IMG/VR virus record: IMGVR_UViG_3300003267_000132
Location: 1 to 64,000 of that record
Reading direction: 5' to 3' (one strand)
DNA: 64,000 nucleotides
From: a virus
The notes under the pieces were generated by a model. That model was not told the DNA's origin, made no database searches, and worked only from the letters and a program-made list of their open reading frames with translations. Each line of letters begins with the position of its first letter. The stretch's first letter is position 1. Positions 8,801 to 17,328 of this stretch are shown here, piece after piece. The position numbers were made by a program, and so were the translations under genes.

Positions 8801-8958
8801 GCCGTGTCCGGACCGCCGCCGTCGCTGATGAAGGTGCTGTCGAGGTCGTCGTTGGTACACGCCGCGGCATTGGTCGGGCCGCCATTGAACGTGATGTCGA
8901 ACCGTTCGGACGTAATCTCCGCGTCGGGCCGCAGGGCCGTGGACTGATTGATCGTCAA
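5893..8958 (-). CDS. Large minor tail protein with Ig/fibronectin-like domains
   Basis: 1021 aa and strongly beta-rich, directly downstream of the tape measure gene, the usual place for distal tail proteins. The middle holds fibronectin-III-like segments (for example WITAPTEGQVLHTSGQVSV and RVKIFTLLATTL). Two carbohydrate-binding-module-like blocks follow (around residues 480-760). The C-terminal 200 residues form a compact domain with an RLVIDDYEAPRG motif typical of actinophage minor tail proteins. It likely contributes to host recognition. No enzyme motif was seen. Confidence 0.75.
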   Translation of the reverse strand: MTINQSTALRPDAEITSERFDITFNGGPTNAAACTNDDLDSTFISDGGGPDTANFQVSLGTFTVPTGAQIRSVSVRVRISGSTSQVLAMGLVDGVTGDGIIGSFSTVTGDGTTHTVTGPSHTTGPSGSWTQADIDNLRVRIFGVVGGTIPNIYEIAAIVEWNEAPNSTRTTDDGQTTSGSPIITSPKTLFRRPALGSGTDVGRSITGAGIPAGTTIASIKATTIASGSNGVALPTATINVADASTFAASGRIEIDTSAGRQVVTYTGKTATTFTGCTGGTGNMSTGNVVQQPTMSANASATATGVAITTGTINWITAPTEGQVLHTSGQVSVRWTFYDPDVDTQERYRVKIFTLLATTLPSFDPDTTTATWDSGEVLSSAQQATSDTIPANSYVVYVKVGDSGSGGRYSPWDNNAFSLAIDVPNAPTLSLGLGFERIIAIVTGYGNLAPQGISAEGPGLDLNNSGNPHFTKISNVANLTMNTDSRAEHGQDVITVQATSTGGVTFDSDALPQIVVPVNPGDDWAARCAFRALSNPRTCTLTVTFKTAAGASVGSSATATVLTESTTAWARTGATFNSAALALPVPATARFMVLRFGTQASVANENHIIDSVQVTRNGADTGFQPGGFVAGPNLLSEAQASATTQDGWSNKSNATVQRKANLGFDSGPCWSMTAVAAADMSMQTPPTLPVTPDRFHTFMGWGKPVTTTRQMRFDIFWFKADGSASSTASTTGTAFQPSIAGGWSFMCCVAIAPSDAAYARVVVNVLSPAAGEEHRFHLFGFWEGVSDMWVPAGELHEWFALDRSQDDQVTWDEVEDEEWNFDLGDHTERLVIDDYEAPRGGALWYRARMFAKVSRIDAVNATTEVGDLASPYTIAGPITLESDGNMILRSVEHPELVSRLCVTGTQVESVSTESQSEFQPIGRRNPVVNVDTVHGQRFHITVYFDEDDDWESFKTLRAAQEVMLFKTCYGDRNFEDPSPQEQYYVRFGPEHRTVRLSTNFLADTQYRQHRTVSFDLIEVDRP

Positions 8959-11231
8959 CTGGCACGCCCTGTTCCGGCCACGGCGTGGTCGATGATGCGC
9001 CGCAGCGATGCGCCAATCTCGTCGCGGGCGACGGTGCGGAACGCCTCGACGGTGGCGCGGTCAGCACTTCCCTGCACCGCGACGTTCACCTGCACAGCAC
9101 CATCCCCGATCGTTATGGTGCTGGCCGTCGAGTTGTTGACGGCCCGCCCGGACACCAATGCCTGCGTCAGCGCGGCGGGGATGACCAACTCGCCACCGTG
9201 AGCGATGACCAACTGCGGGCTGCCGACCGGACCGGCGACGATTCCTCCGCTGCCGAGGATCTGGCGCGCGACGTGGAAGATGCCGCGGGCGACACTCTTG
9301 GCGGGACCGGGAAGGATGTCGATGGCGTCGTTGATGACACCCTCGATGGCTTTCTTCACGTCACCGACGAGCGCCTTGATGCCATTGGTGATCCCGATGA
9401 TGATCGACTGCGCGAGCCGGATACCGGCCTTGGTGAAGTCGCCCACCAGGTTCTCGGCGGTCGTCAGGATGCTGCGGATGACGTTCTCGATCGTGCCCCT
9501 GATGTCATTGAAGATGTTGATGACCGTCTGCTTGATCGTATTGAACGCCCGCGACCAGTGACCGGTGAGCAGGTCGAGGAAGGTGCCAATGATGCCCAGT
9601 ACGAGATCGCGGGCGACGCGGAAGATTCCTGCGATCTGGTCCCACCCGATACGCACAAGGCCAACGATGAAGTCGAAGCCGATCGTGAAGGTCGCCCTGA
9701 TGCTTTCCCATGCCAACGTGACCAGCGGCACGACAATGTCGCTCAGAATGCGGAACGTGTTCGCCAGTTGATCGGCAAACGGTCGCAGGATCGACACCAT
9801 CAGGTCGAGAGCGCCCTGGAAGATCTGCTTGATCTCGTCCCAGTGGGTCCGCCAGAACTCGGTCAGCGCGGCGATGTTCTCCCGCAGGAACCCGACCGGA
9901 CCGGACCCACCAACGAACTCGATCACCCGTTGACCGAACCTGCCGATGGCACCGACGACATCTTCCAAGGTTCGACCGAACGCCACGAACGCGTCGCCAA
10001 CGGCATGCACGATGTCCCGGAAGGTCTGAGACTTCTGGTAGGCGATGACGATCCCCGCGGTCAGGGCGGCGACTGCGGCGATGACGATCGTGATCGGTCC
10101 GCCGATCAGCGCAATGGCACCTTCCAGTAGGGTGCCACCTTCGGCGGCGGCGGCCATTGCCCCGACAAGCTCGGAGATCACCTGGACGAAGTTGACGACC
10201 TTGATAGCCGCGAACGCCGCCGCCAAGGCTTCCAGGATGGGGACGAGATTGGTCCCGATGTGTTCGGCCAGGCCGTCAAGCGCGGGGAGCAGCGTGTCGC
10301 GCACGAACTCACCGAGAAACTTGACGGGTGGGTTCACCTTCTCAAACAGCACCGCGCCGAAGACCGCTGCCTTGGTCTGCGCGGCCCCGATCTTGTCCGT
10401 GCCTTCGCGGAACCCACCGATGAAGTCGCGTATCGGGGTAACGACACGCCCAATAGCTCGGCTTGTCGCGTCGATCGCCGCGGGCAGATGGGCGGACATG
10501 AACTCGGCCATACGGTTCAGGACCGGGAGCACCGCGTTGCCGATCTGCTCCTGAATGTTCCCGAGTTGCACCTTGAGCTTGCCAATCGGAGTGGCGACCG
10601 CTTCAGCCGACCCTCCGAACTCTGTCGTCAGTTCCTTGAGGATGATCTTCTGCGCGTCGAGGGCGTGGCCGGTCTTGACCAGCGTTTCGATCTGGTCCTT
10701 CTGTGACTGCGTGAACGACACTCCGACGCGCTGGAGAGCGGTGACGCCCTTGATCGGATCGTTGAGTGCCTTGCCCAACTGGATTGCCGACGACGACACG
10801 TCGGTCCCCAGGGCGACGCTCATGTCGGCCAGGATCGATGTCGCCTGGTTGAAGATGTCGTTGCCCTTGCCCGCTTCGTTGCGGACGTTGGTGAAGGTGA
10901 GCAGCAGGTTCTCACCCTTCTCGATGGCCTCGTCGTCGATGCCGGTCAGGTTCGACAGCGACGTCGCCAGCTTGTCGACGTCGGCGGTCGACACCTTGGC
11001 CGCGCCGCCCGTCGACTTGATCACTGCCGCCGTCTGCGCCGCGATCTTGTTCGACTCGGCCGCGGCTTCGACCGACTTCTTCACGAAGTCGAAGCCCTCG
11101 CGGACCGCGAATGCCCCGGCAAAGACGGCGGCTGCCTTCTTGGCAATGGACCCGAACCGCGACTCGGTCTCGCGTTCGAAGTCCTTCGTGTCGGGCCGAA
11201 TCCGGATACCGGCTTCGCCGATGATGTCCAC
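8955..11231 (-). CDS. Tail tape measure protein
   Basis: 758 aa. Long helical N-terminus with alternating charge, an Ala-rich hydrophobic centre (about residues 330-400, including ITIVIAAVAALTAGIVIAY), Trp-containing helical repeats (about 440-600), and a C-terminal Gly-rich GGIVAGPVG / HGGELVIPAALT segment common to phage tape measures. It determines tail length. At about 1.5 angstrom per residue it predicts a tail of roughly 110 nm. It lies directly after the frameshifted chaperone pair. Confidence 0.9.
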   Translation of the reverse strand: MDIIGEAGIRIRPDTKDFERETESRFGSIAKKAAAVFAGAFAVREGFDFVKKSVEAAAESNKIAAQTAAVIKSTGGAAKVSTADVDKLATSLSNLTGIDDEAIEKGENLLLTFTNVRNEAGKGNDIFNQATSILADMSVALGTDVSSSAIQLGKALNDPIKGVTALQRVGVSFTQSQKDQIETLVKTGHALDAQKIILKELTTEFGGSAEAVATPIGKLKVQLGNIQEQIGNAVLPVLNRMAEFMSAHLPAAIDATSRAIGRVVTPIRDFIGGFREGTDKIGAAQTKAAVFGAVLFEKVNPPVKFLGEFVRDTLLPALDGLAEHIGTNLVPILEALAAAFAAIKVVNFVQVISELVGAMAAAAEGGTLLEGAIALIGGPITIVIAAVAALTAGIVIAYQKSQTFRDIVHAVGDAFVAFGRTLEDVVGAIGRFGQRVIEFVGGSGPVGFLRENIAALTEFWRTHWDEIKQIFQGALDLMVSILRPFADQLANTFRILSDIVVPLVTLAWESIRATFTIGFDFIVGLVRIGWDQIAGIFRVARDLVLGIIGTFLDLLTGHWSRAFNTIKQTVINIFNDIRGTIENVIRSILTTAENLVGDFTKAGIRLAQSIIIGITNGIKALVGDVKKAIEGVINDAIDILPGPAKSVARGIFHVARQILGSGGIVAGPVGSPQLVIAHGGELVIPAALTQALVSGRAVNNSTASTITIGDGAVQVNVAVQGSADRATVEAFRTVARDEIGASLRRIIDHAVAGTGRAS

Positions 11232-11281
11232 GGCGCTCCTTTACCTGGATTCGGTCAGCCGCTGCACCCCGCCATGATTAC

Positions 11282-11620
11282 TCAGAGCACAGAGGCTTTC
11301 GCGGACGCACCGCGCAGAGCGAGTTGCGCTTCCGCAGAGGTGCCCCAGGTATCCGGGTTCCACTTCGACTGGGTGGGGTGACCTTCCTCGTCGTGCTCAC
11401 CGATCAGGACGTCGAAGTGTTCCCGCTGCTCCTGGTTCATCCACTCGACGATGCTGGAGTAGCCGGTGTTGATGAAGGCTCGAAGTGAGAGGCCGAGAAG
11501 ATCGGCTCCACCTCCGCGGAGTTGTCGTCCGTCAAGTTCTGCATAGTGTTCGGCCGTCCATTCCCAGAGGAATCGGACGGCTCGGTAGGGCGGCCGCCAC
11601 CGTATTCCGAGATCAGCCAC
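11282..11620 (-). CDS. Tail assembly chaperone, frameshift extension (gpGT-type second frame)
   Basis: A reading frame of up to 112 codons, -1 relative to the preceding chaperone frame and overlapping it for about 180 bases. The same frame stays open further upstream, so translation probably enters by -1 ribosomal slippage. The GTG at 11620 is then not necessarily used. The product is rich in aromatic and acidic residues (LWEWTAEHY, NPDTWGTSAEAQ). I cannot identify a perfect X XXY YYZ slippery site. GGGAAT near 11563 is only a candidate. Confidence 0.65.
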   Translation of the reverse strand: MADLGIRWRPPYRAVRFLWEWTAEHYAELDGRQLRGGGADLLGLSLRAFINTGYSSIVEWMNQEQREHFDVLIGEHDEEGHPTQSKWNPDTWGTSAEAQLALRGASAKASVL

Positions 11621-11889
11621 TGGACCAGTTCGGTCAACTGATCCAGGGTGACGATGTTGTCGCGGTCGTGCAGAACGTCGAAGAACCGCGCCGCGTCGTC
11701 GTCTTCGATGACACCCCGCAGGAACGCGTCGAGGTCGGGCATCGACACCCGGTCATGGCGCAGGATATCGGTGAACAGCCCTGCCGGAGCCGACGGGATG
11801 CAGCGGAAGCTCTGGCCACCCAGCCGGAACTCGATGGGTTCCGACTCCCGTTCCGCCACGGCGGCGTCGAAGTCACGGAATCGTGTCAT
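11437..11889 (-). CDS. Tail assembly chaperone (gpG-type)
   Basis: 150 aa, encoded just before the tape measure with an overlapping second frame downstream, the hallmark of G/GT tail chaperones. The N-terminal part reads EPIEFRLGGQSFRCIPSAPAG and then helical acidic segments, as in actinophage homologues. The last 40 residues in this frame are low-complexity Ser/Pro/Thr and probably appear only in the non-shifted product. Confidence 0.75.
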   Translation of the reverse strand: MTRFRDFDAAVAERESEPIEFRLGGQSFRCIPSAPAGLFTDILRHDRVSMPDLDAFLRGVIEDDDAARFFDVLHDRDNIVTLDQLTELVQWLISEYGGGRPTEPSDSSGNGRPNTMQNLTDDNSAEVEPIFSASHFEPSSTPATPASSSG

Positions 11890-11900
11890 GAGCCGGGAGC

Positions 11901-12314
11901 CTAGCGTTCGACCCTAAGGCTGCTGAGCATCCCGCGCGCCTTGCTGAAGCCTTCCTTCAGCTTCTTCTTCAGGTACGGCCCGAAGTCGGAGCCGGGGTGG
12001 TTGACTCGCGGCAGGAAAACGACCCGCCCGACCTTGGGCCAGAAGAAGACCAGCAGCGGATTGCCCTCGATGGGGTGCGGTCGGGTCTTGGTCTTCTCCG
12101 ACCCCACGTCGACGAAGCCACCGGTCCCGTCGACACCGACCCGCTTGACCAGTGACTGCCCCAGGAACTCCTTCGGGAACTCCGACCGCATCGCCCCGAT
12201 GGTCTCTCGCTTGACCTGCTCCGAGAAGACGATGCACAGCCGCATGGCCGGGCCGTCCTTGCCGACCAGGAGCTTGGATACCGCAATCGGGTCGAAGCGG
12301 ATATTGGTCGCCAT
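11901..12314 (-). CDS. Head-tail joining / tail completion protein (putative)
   Basis: 137 aa, basic, with mixed alpha/beta pattern. It lies between another neck-region gene and the tail chaperone, where neck (HK97 gp10-like) or tail terminator proteins are encoded. The C-terminal stretch GPYLKKKLKEGFSKARGML is a basic helix. The assignment rests on position and size. Confidence 0.55.
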   Translation of the reverse strand: MATNIRFDPIAVSKLLVGKDGPAMRLCIVFSEQVKRETIGAMRSEFPKEFLGQSLVKRVGVDGTGGFVDVGSEKTKTRPHPIEGNPLLVFFWPKVGRVVFLPRVNHPGSDFGPYLKKKLKEGFSKARGMLSSLRVER

Positions 12315-12802
12315 CAGAGGCCGATCTGGATGGTGAGCAGCATCCCCGCGAACCCGCCTTCCGGTCCGACGGCAAGGCAGCGCCCGAGCGAGATGTTGGA
12401 GCAGCGCCCGAGAATCTGGTCGTTGCCGTGACCGAGCACGACGGCTTCGACCATGAGCCAGCCGTCGATCATCCGCTGGCGGGCTTCCTGGTCGAGGACG
12501 GTCGGGGTGGGTGGCGTCTTGACGTTCGGCCCGTCAGACACCGAGGCGCAGCGCAGGATCAGAGCGCCGATCTCAAGCGTCCGCACCGAGCCGCAGTTGA
12601 GTCGATTGGTGTTCTCCTGACCGGGACCACCCGAGAAGGCACCGATCATCCCGACGACGACTTCTTCGCACTCCCACACGATCTGCCCGGTGTGGACGTA
12701 CCGGCGTTCGGGGAGAGTCACGCCCTGCGCGGTGAAGTGCGACTCGATGACCGACAGAACGTCGTGGCAGACGTCGTACAGGATGGGTGGGGCGTAACTC
12801 AC
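12314..12802 (-). CDS. Neck / tail-terminator-type protein (putative)
   Basis: 162 aa from a GTG that overlaps the stop of the glycosyltransferase gene (GTGA). The frame is open further upstream but would lie inside that gene, so the coupled GTG is preferred. The N-terminal segment APPILYDVCHDVLSVIESHF is helical and the rest is beta-rich, as in minor tail or neck proteins. It ends on the A of the next gene's ATG. Position makes a head-tail connector or tail terminator likely. Confidence 0.5.
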   Translation of the reverse strand: MSYAPPILYDVCHDVLSVIESHFTAQGVTLPERRYVHTGQIVWECEEVVVGMIGAFSGGPGQENTNRLNCGSVRTLEIGALILRCASVSDGPNVKTPPTPTVLDQEARQRMIDGWLMVEAVVLGHGNDQILGRCSNISLGRCLAVGPEGGFAGMLLTIQIGL

Positions 12803-13932
12803 AGGGCACCACCGTAGGCCCCGGTCACCACGGCTTCGCGGATCGCGACCGCCGCGCGCTGCGCCGCGCGCCCGTCGCGGGTCCATGGCGGGAACACCGA
12901 GTCGACCATGCGTTGGCGACCCAGCCGGTGCTCCGGGTAGTCGGCCAGCGCCGTCGAGATAGCGGCAGCCAGGTCGGCGGGGTCTTCGCAGTGGGGCACA
13001 TCGACCGTCCAGTCCCAGAAGCGCCCGCCATGGTGGACGTCGCGTCGGTACCACGGCGCGGACAGCCAGACAATGGGCTTGCCGGTTACCGCGAACTCGA
13101 CCCCGGTGCTGCTGTTGTCGATGACGTAGCAGTCGGCCCGATCCATGACAGCTTCGAAGGACGGTTCGAACTCGATCCCGTTCATCTCCCACCAGCGTCG
13201 CAGCCGGTCACCCCATCGTGGGTGTGCGTGACCGAACAGCCGGAAGTGCTGCGCCAAGCCGGGCACGTGCCCCCGGAAGTGCTCCCATGCCGAGGTCGTC
13301 TCGTTGATGAGCCGGATATCGGCATGGAAGGACACGCAGACAAGGGGAGGGTCGAACCCTCGCGCAGAAGGTTTGGCGACGATCGACGGAGACGTCCGAC
13401 CCTCCGTGGCGGACCCGGGGAGTCGAACCCGCGGTGTCTCCGGCTTATGAGGCCAGCGTGGAACCGTTTCACCCGTCCGCCTGTCGTCGACCTTAGTCCA
13501 GCGGTCAAGGCGTGGCGACCCGATGGTGATTGCCGGTGCGTCGGGGTAGCGGTCGCGCCAGCGGCGGGCGATCTGCTCGTTGGGGCACAGAAACAGGATG
13601 CAGTCTTCGTGTTCGACCGACCCTGCGTAGGACGGATGGGCGCAGCCCACCGGGTCGCCGTCGTAGGTCTGGCCTGCGCCGTGCTCGACGTAGATGAACG
13701 GGCGGCGGCACGCTCGCGAGTCCTGGAAACTGGCGACGACGATTGGCTGACCGTTGACGGTGGGGTGGCCATGGCGCACGTGTTCGGGGTCGACGCCGCG
13801 ACTGGTCGCGTAGAGCATCAGGTCCTGCCGCACCCACCACGTTCCGCGTTCTTCGGGGTCGAGCGCGAACCAGATGTCGAACAAGTGGTCGGCGTACTGC
13901 GACTCGCTGGCCGAGAAGTCAAGCGGCAGCAC
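12799..13932 (-). CDS. GT-B glycosyltransferase / CDP-glycerol glycerophosphotransferase-like
   Basis: 377 aa from a GTG that overlaps the end of the large glycosyltransferase gene. Motifs match the glycerophosphotransferase / GT-B fold: YVEHGAGQTYDG (about 82-93), ITIGSPRLDRW (136-146), VCVSFHAD (about 199) and DNSSTGVEFAVTGKPIVWL (about 272-290), which binds the nucleotide-activated donor. Between the two Rossmann halves there is an unusually long linker (about 145-195). Residues 151-175 of it coincide with a tRNA-like sequence. It belongs to the glycan island and probably transfers a sugar or polyol phosphate to a glycan or virion protein (inference). Confidence 0.65.
   Translation of the reverse strand: MLPLDFSASESQYADHLFDIWFALDPEERGTWWVRQDLMLYATSRGVDPEHVRHGHPTVNGQPIVVASFQDSRACRRPFIYVEHGAGQTYDGDPVGCAHPSYAGSVEHEDCILFLCPNEQIARRWRDRYPDAPAITIGSPRLDRWTKVDDRRTGETVPRWPHKPETPRVRLPGSATEGRTSPSIVAKPSARGFDPPLVCVSFHADIRLINETTSAWEHFRGHVPGLAQHFRLFGHAHPRWGDRLRRWWEMNGIEFEPSFEAVMDRADCYVIDNSSTGVEFAVTGKPIVWLSAPWYRRDVHHGGRFWDWTVDVPHCEDPADLAAAISTALADYPEHRLGRQRMVDSVFPPWTRDGRAAQRAAVAIREAVVTGAYGGAL
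13407..13481 (-). tRNA. tRNA-Met-like sequence (anticodon CAT), imperfect T arm
   Basis: Reading the minus strand, a 7-bp acceptor stem is perfect (GGCGGAC with GTCCGCC). The D stem pairs 3 of 4 (GTGA/CCAC) with GG in the loop. The anticodon stem CTGGC/GCCGG pairs fully around CTCATAA (anticodon CAT). A TTCGA T-loop is present. The T stem pairs only about 4 bases and needs a bulge or an 8-base loop, so it may be degenerate. It lies wholly inside the reading frame of a glycosyltransferase gene, in a variable linker. It could be a decayed tRNA, a real overlapping tRNA or chance. Confidence 0.4.
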
Positions 13933-16705
13933 GGGTGGCGAGCCGCGCGAAGAGTTCTTCGTAGTGCGGGATGAGCACGTCCCAGGAGATGCCCGCCGCA
14001 ATCCTGTCGGCCTCGGCTGACAGCGATGCGACTTCGGCTGGTCGCGCCGCGAGTTCGTCCATCCGGCGCGCCAGGTCGCGCGGGGACACGTCATGCAGCG
14101 GGATCGGACCGACGAGTGAGTTGAACTCGCGGCGCGACTGGCAAGGCAGGCGCATCCCCGGCGGGAGAATCTGGCGTTGCGGCTCGGCGTCGGGCATGAG
14201 CACGACCAACCCCGACGACAGCGCCTCGTTCATGGGGAGGCTCTGCCCGCCATAGCGGCGGGGAAGCACCAGGACGTCGGTGTCGTCGTAGAGCTGCCAG
14301 TAGTCGGGCATGTCGCCAATGTGGACCTCCAGGTCGATGTGCGCTCCGTAGCGCATCGGTGCCCGGCACGGCTGCATGGATCGGACGACGACGTGCATCG
14401 GTTGGGAGACGAAGCCAAGTGCTTCCCACAGCACTCTGGTCCCGGCGCGGTCATGCGCGGCGGGGTGCCCGATGACGTGCAGGAAGGTCTTCGCCTCGGT
14501 CCGCTGCCGATAGGGCAGCCGCTGCCGGTCGACGCCATGCGGAAGCAGGACCGGGTCGGGCAGTCGCTCCATGTTCCACGTCGTCGGCACCGCCAGCACA
14601 TCGGGGATCGGTGCCCAGTCCGGGGCGAGGATGTGATGGGTGAACTCGTAGTTCGCCACAAGAATCGTGTGAATTTTCATATCGGCGCACAGCCGAGTGA
14701 ACCAGGGCAGGTAGAACGTCTCGCACCCGAGCACCACGTCGAGATCCGCGAGCCAGTTGCGGACGTCGACCTCAAAGATGCGGTCATGGCGCGCCACCGC
14801 CAGCGTGGCCGGGTTGTACTCCCGCCAGCTACAAGGGTACGGGGACAGATCCCCCATGTCGATCCCGAACACCTTGGCCGGTTGCAGGTGGCGCGCTAAC
14901 TCCGACGTCTGCACCGCCAGCCCGCGTCGGTCGGCGCGTGCACCGAAGAGACCGACCCGGATGGCGCGCGATATTTCGCGCGGCGCGACGTAGGCGGCGG
15001 GCACGTCGCGGTGGGGATTGGGGGCACCGAACGGGACCATCGGCGTGTCGTAGGCCCACCGCATCTCGTACTTGGACTCACCCTCGCGCCCGTCGAGATG
15101 CGTCGACCGCTTCATGTCGCCCGACGGCGCGTAGATCCAGGTGCGGAACCGCTCCCAGCCTTCGTAGCCGTACTCCTGCCAGTGAGTGACGAGCACCCCG
15201 TACATGGAGTCCTCGATCATCGTCCGCGCTTCTCGCCCGAAGAACCGGGTGAGCATGTCGCGGTAGAAGTCGGTTCGCGCCAGGTGTGGTCGCTGGCTCC
15301 ACTGCACGGTGCGCAGTAACGGCGCTCCCGCGACGTCATGCGGCTCGGCGTCGAGAACGAGATGGCGATGCGGCTCCAGGATCGACGCTTCGTGATGGAG
15401 CCGGATCAGGTTGCAGGTGCCTTCCTGTAACCCGTCGAGCAGCGATTGCCACGGCAACTGCTCACCGAACAGCGGCGTGTCGTGTTCGACGAACAGGATG
15501 GCCGGGGTGCGCACCAGATCGAGCACCCGCCGGGTCATCTCGGCCTGATGCAGATGCTCGTCGTGCAGGACCGGCAGGACGTTGCGCCAGCGGTTGTTGG
15601 CCAGCCAGAGCAACCGCCGCGTGTACTCCGCGTAGTCGGCCCGCCGCCCTTCCTGTTCGGCGCGAACCCCGTCGACCATGACCAGGATCTCGGCGCGCGG
15701 CAGGCGTTCCCGCACCGACGCGACGGTCTGTTCAATGACCGAGGTGTCCGGGTGCGACGGAATCGGGGACGTCGGGATCAGAACGGTGATCCGGTCGTCG
15801 ACAGTCGGTTCGCTGTCGTCGGTTTGTCGGACGCTCACCAGGTCGTCGCGCAGCGCGTATGCCAGTTCCCGCTTGTGGTGCTGCCACCACGCGAAGATGC
15901 GGTTGGCGTTGGCGGGCCACTCGCGGACGAGTTCGTCGATGGCCTGGTCGATGTCGGTCCATGACCGCAGGACAGGCAACGGATGCTCGTCACCGAACAA
16001 GGTCTGCCAGTACTCGGGCGACTCGACGATGGGGATGCACCCGGCTTCCAGAGCTTCGAAGAGCCGGAAGGTGTCCGGGGTCTGCGGCCCCGCGGGACAG
16101 GGAGCGACCTTCGCCGCGACCATGCCCGCCGCGTACTCCGCGATGTCGACCCCTTCCATGAACCCCGCGGTTTCGATGACGCGCCCGTCGCCACGCCTAC
16201 GCCGTGAGAGCGCACCGGCAAGTTCCTGGCGGGACCGATGCGAGATCTGACCCGCGAAGAACCAGTTGAGCGGCTTGTCCAGGGGGTCCGCTGGCAGATG
16301 CTCGCGGTAGGACCACGCCCAACCGTCCCCCAGGGGCCTGTCTGTGCCCGTCACGCTGCCCGCGACCGGCGTCTGCACCCAGCGACGCATCTGCACGTTC
16401 GCCAGCTTGTGGCGGGGAAATACGCCCTCCTCGTCACCGGTCAGGATCACCAGCGCCCACCCCAACCGGTAGAGCCATGTCGCGATTCGGTCGGCGTCTT
16501 GGACATGCCAGCGCGCCGGGATGACGACGACCGCACCGGGAGCGTCCGCGGGGAGCGCGTCAAAGCCACCTTCGTGGTGGCGGAAGGTCGGGTGTCCCGG
16601 CGCGCGCCAGAGGGTGCCCGCCATGAGTTCTTCCAGCAGACACTGATCGGCATACCCGCGGGCACGGATGTCGTCGTGCAGCGAGAGCCAGAGGACGTCG
16701 ATCAT
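13919..16705 (-). CDS. Three-domain glycosyltransferase
   Basis: 928 aa from an ATG overlapping the methyltransferase stop (ATGA). The N-terminal third (about 1-310) resembles exostosin/GT47-like enzymes, with TFRLFEALEAGCIPIVESPEYW as the donor-site signature. The middle (about 315-600) is GT2-like, with ITVLIPTSPIPSHPDT, RAEILVMVDG and LFVEHDTPLF. The C-terminal third (about 605-928) is a GT-B/GT4 domain with VGLFGARADRRG, LLPHGVDRQRLP, DVLVLPRRYGGQSLPMNEA and a SWDVLIPHYEELF end. Such a chain suggests stepwise synthesis of a short glycan by one polypeptide, placed in the structural region beside methyltransferases. Confidence 0.8.
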   Translation of the reverse strand: MIDVLWLSLHDDIRARGYADQCLLEELMAGTLWRAPGHPTFRHHEGGFDALPADAPGAVVVIPARWHVQDADRIATWLYRLGWALVILTGDEEGVFPRHKLANVQMRRWVQTPVAGSVTGTDRPLGDGWAWSYREHLPADPLDKPLNWFFAGQISHRSRQELAGALSRRRRGDGRVIETAGFMEGVDIAEYAAGMVAAKVAPCPAGPQTPDTFRLFEALEAGCIPIVESPEYWQTLFGDEHPLPVLRSWTDIDQAIDELVREWPANANRIFAWWQHHKRELAYALRDDLVSVRQTDDSEPTVDDRITVLIPTSPIPSHPDTSVIEQTVASVRERLPRAEILVMVDGVRAEQEGRRADYAEYTRRLLWLANNRWRNVLPVLHDEHLHQAEMTRRVLDLVRTPAILFVEHDTPLFGEQLPWQSLLDGLQEGTCNLIRLHHEASILEPHRHLVLDAEPHDVAGAPLLRTVQWSQRPHLARTDFYRDMLTRFFGREARTMIEDSMYGVLVTHWQEYGYEGWERFRTWIYAPSGDMKRSTHLDGREGESKYEMRWAYDTPMVPFGAPNPHRDVPAAYVAPREISRAIRVGLFGARADRRGLAVQTSELARHLQPAKVFGIDMGDLSPYPCSWREYNPATLAVARHDRIFEVDVRNWLADLDVVLGCETFYLPWFTRLCADMKIHTILVANYEFTHHILAPDWAPIPDVLAVPTTWNMERLPDPVLLPHGVDRQRLPYRQRTEAKTFLHVIGHPAAHDRAGTRVLWEALGFVSQPMHVVVRSMQPCRAPMRYGAHIDLEVHIGDMPDYWQLYDDTDVLVLPRRYGGQSLPMNEALSSGLVVLMPDAEPQRQILPPGMRLPCQSRREFNSLVGPIPLHDVSPRDLARRMDELAARPAEVASLSAEADRIAAGISWDVLIPHYEELFARLATRAAA

Positions 16706-17328
16706 GGTCGGACCCTTCCGACGGTCCAGAGCCAGTCGGGGAAGATCTTGCCGCGCTCCTGGGTCACGTCGACCAGTCCCGCCAGGCGGAACCACTCGGC
16801 CACGACCGCGGGGGGTACATGCCCTTCATCTTCGAACTCCCGGTCGTAGACCGTCTGGATGACCAACGAGCCGCCTGGCCGCAGGTAGTGGGCGACGTTG
16901 GCGATGATGGCGAGCGCGGTCGGGCGCAGGACGTGCTGGAGGACAGCCACCGAGTACGCGGCTTCCAGGGCGAAGACCGGGAGCGGTCCTTGCGCGGGGC
17001 TGCACACGAAGTGGACTCGGTCGGTCAGTCGCCGCCGGTACGACTCCTGATGGGCGTACTCCAACAGCCGCACCGAGAAGTCGATGCCATAGACCTCGGC
17101 ACCGGGGAACGCTTCCGCGATGGGAAGGGTCAGCCTGCCGATGCCGCAGCCGACTTCCATGACGGACCGGACATCGAAGGGCAGCAACTGGCGCAGCAGG
17201 TCGACGCACTTGGTCGTCGTGGCGTCGTAGTCGTCGGGGTCGACCGACCAGACCGCGAACCGCGCTTCCGCCAGCGAGTCGGCCTGCCGGTCCCAATATG
17301 CCGGGGATGACTCCTGCTGCAAGCTCAC
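16702..17328 (-). CDS. Class I SAM-dependent methyltransferase
   Basis: 208 aa from a GTG that overlaps the FkbM gene stop (GTGA). The long in-frame extension upstream lies inside that gene and was discarded. Motif I VMEVGCGIGRLTLPIAEAF (about 50-68), motif II acidic loop AEVYGIDFS, and a later LRPGGSLVIQTV give a typical small-molecule methyltransferase fold. Located between two glycan genes, it probably methylates a sugar or nucleotide sugar. The acceptor is unknown. Confidence 0.8.
   Translation of the reverse strand: MSLQQESSPAYWDRQADSLAEARFAVWSVDPDDYDATTTKCVDLLRQLLPFDVRSVMEVGCGIGRLTLPIAEAFPGAEVYGIDFSVRLLEYAHQESYRRRLTDRVHFVCSPAQGPLPVFALEAAYSVAVLQHVLRPTALAIIANVAHYLRPGGSLVIQTVYDREFEDEGHVPPAVVAEWFRLAGLVDVTQERGKIFPDWLWTVGRVRP

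Noticed and set aside
13345-13370. A second tRNA-like T arm (GAGGGTTCGACCCTC) next to the tRNA-Met-like sequence
   Set aside because: Only a hairpin with a TTCGA loop is present; no matching acceptor or anticodon stem could be found.
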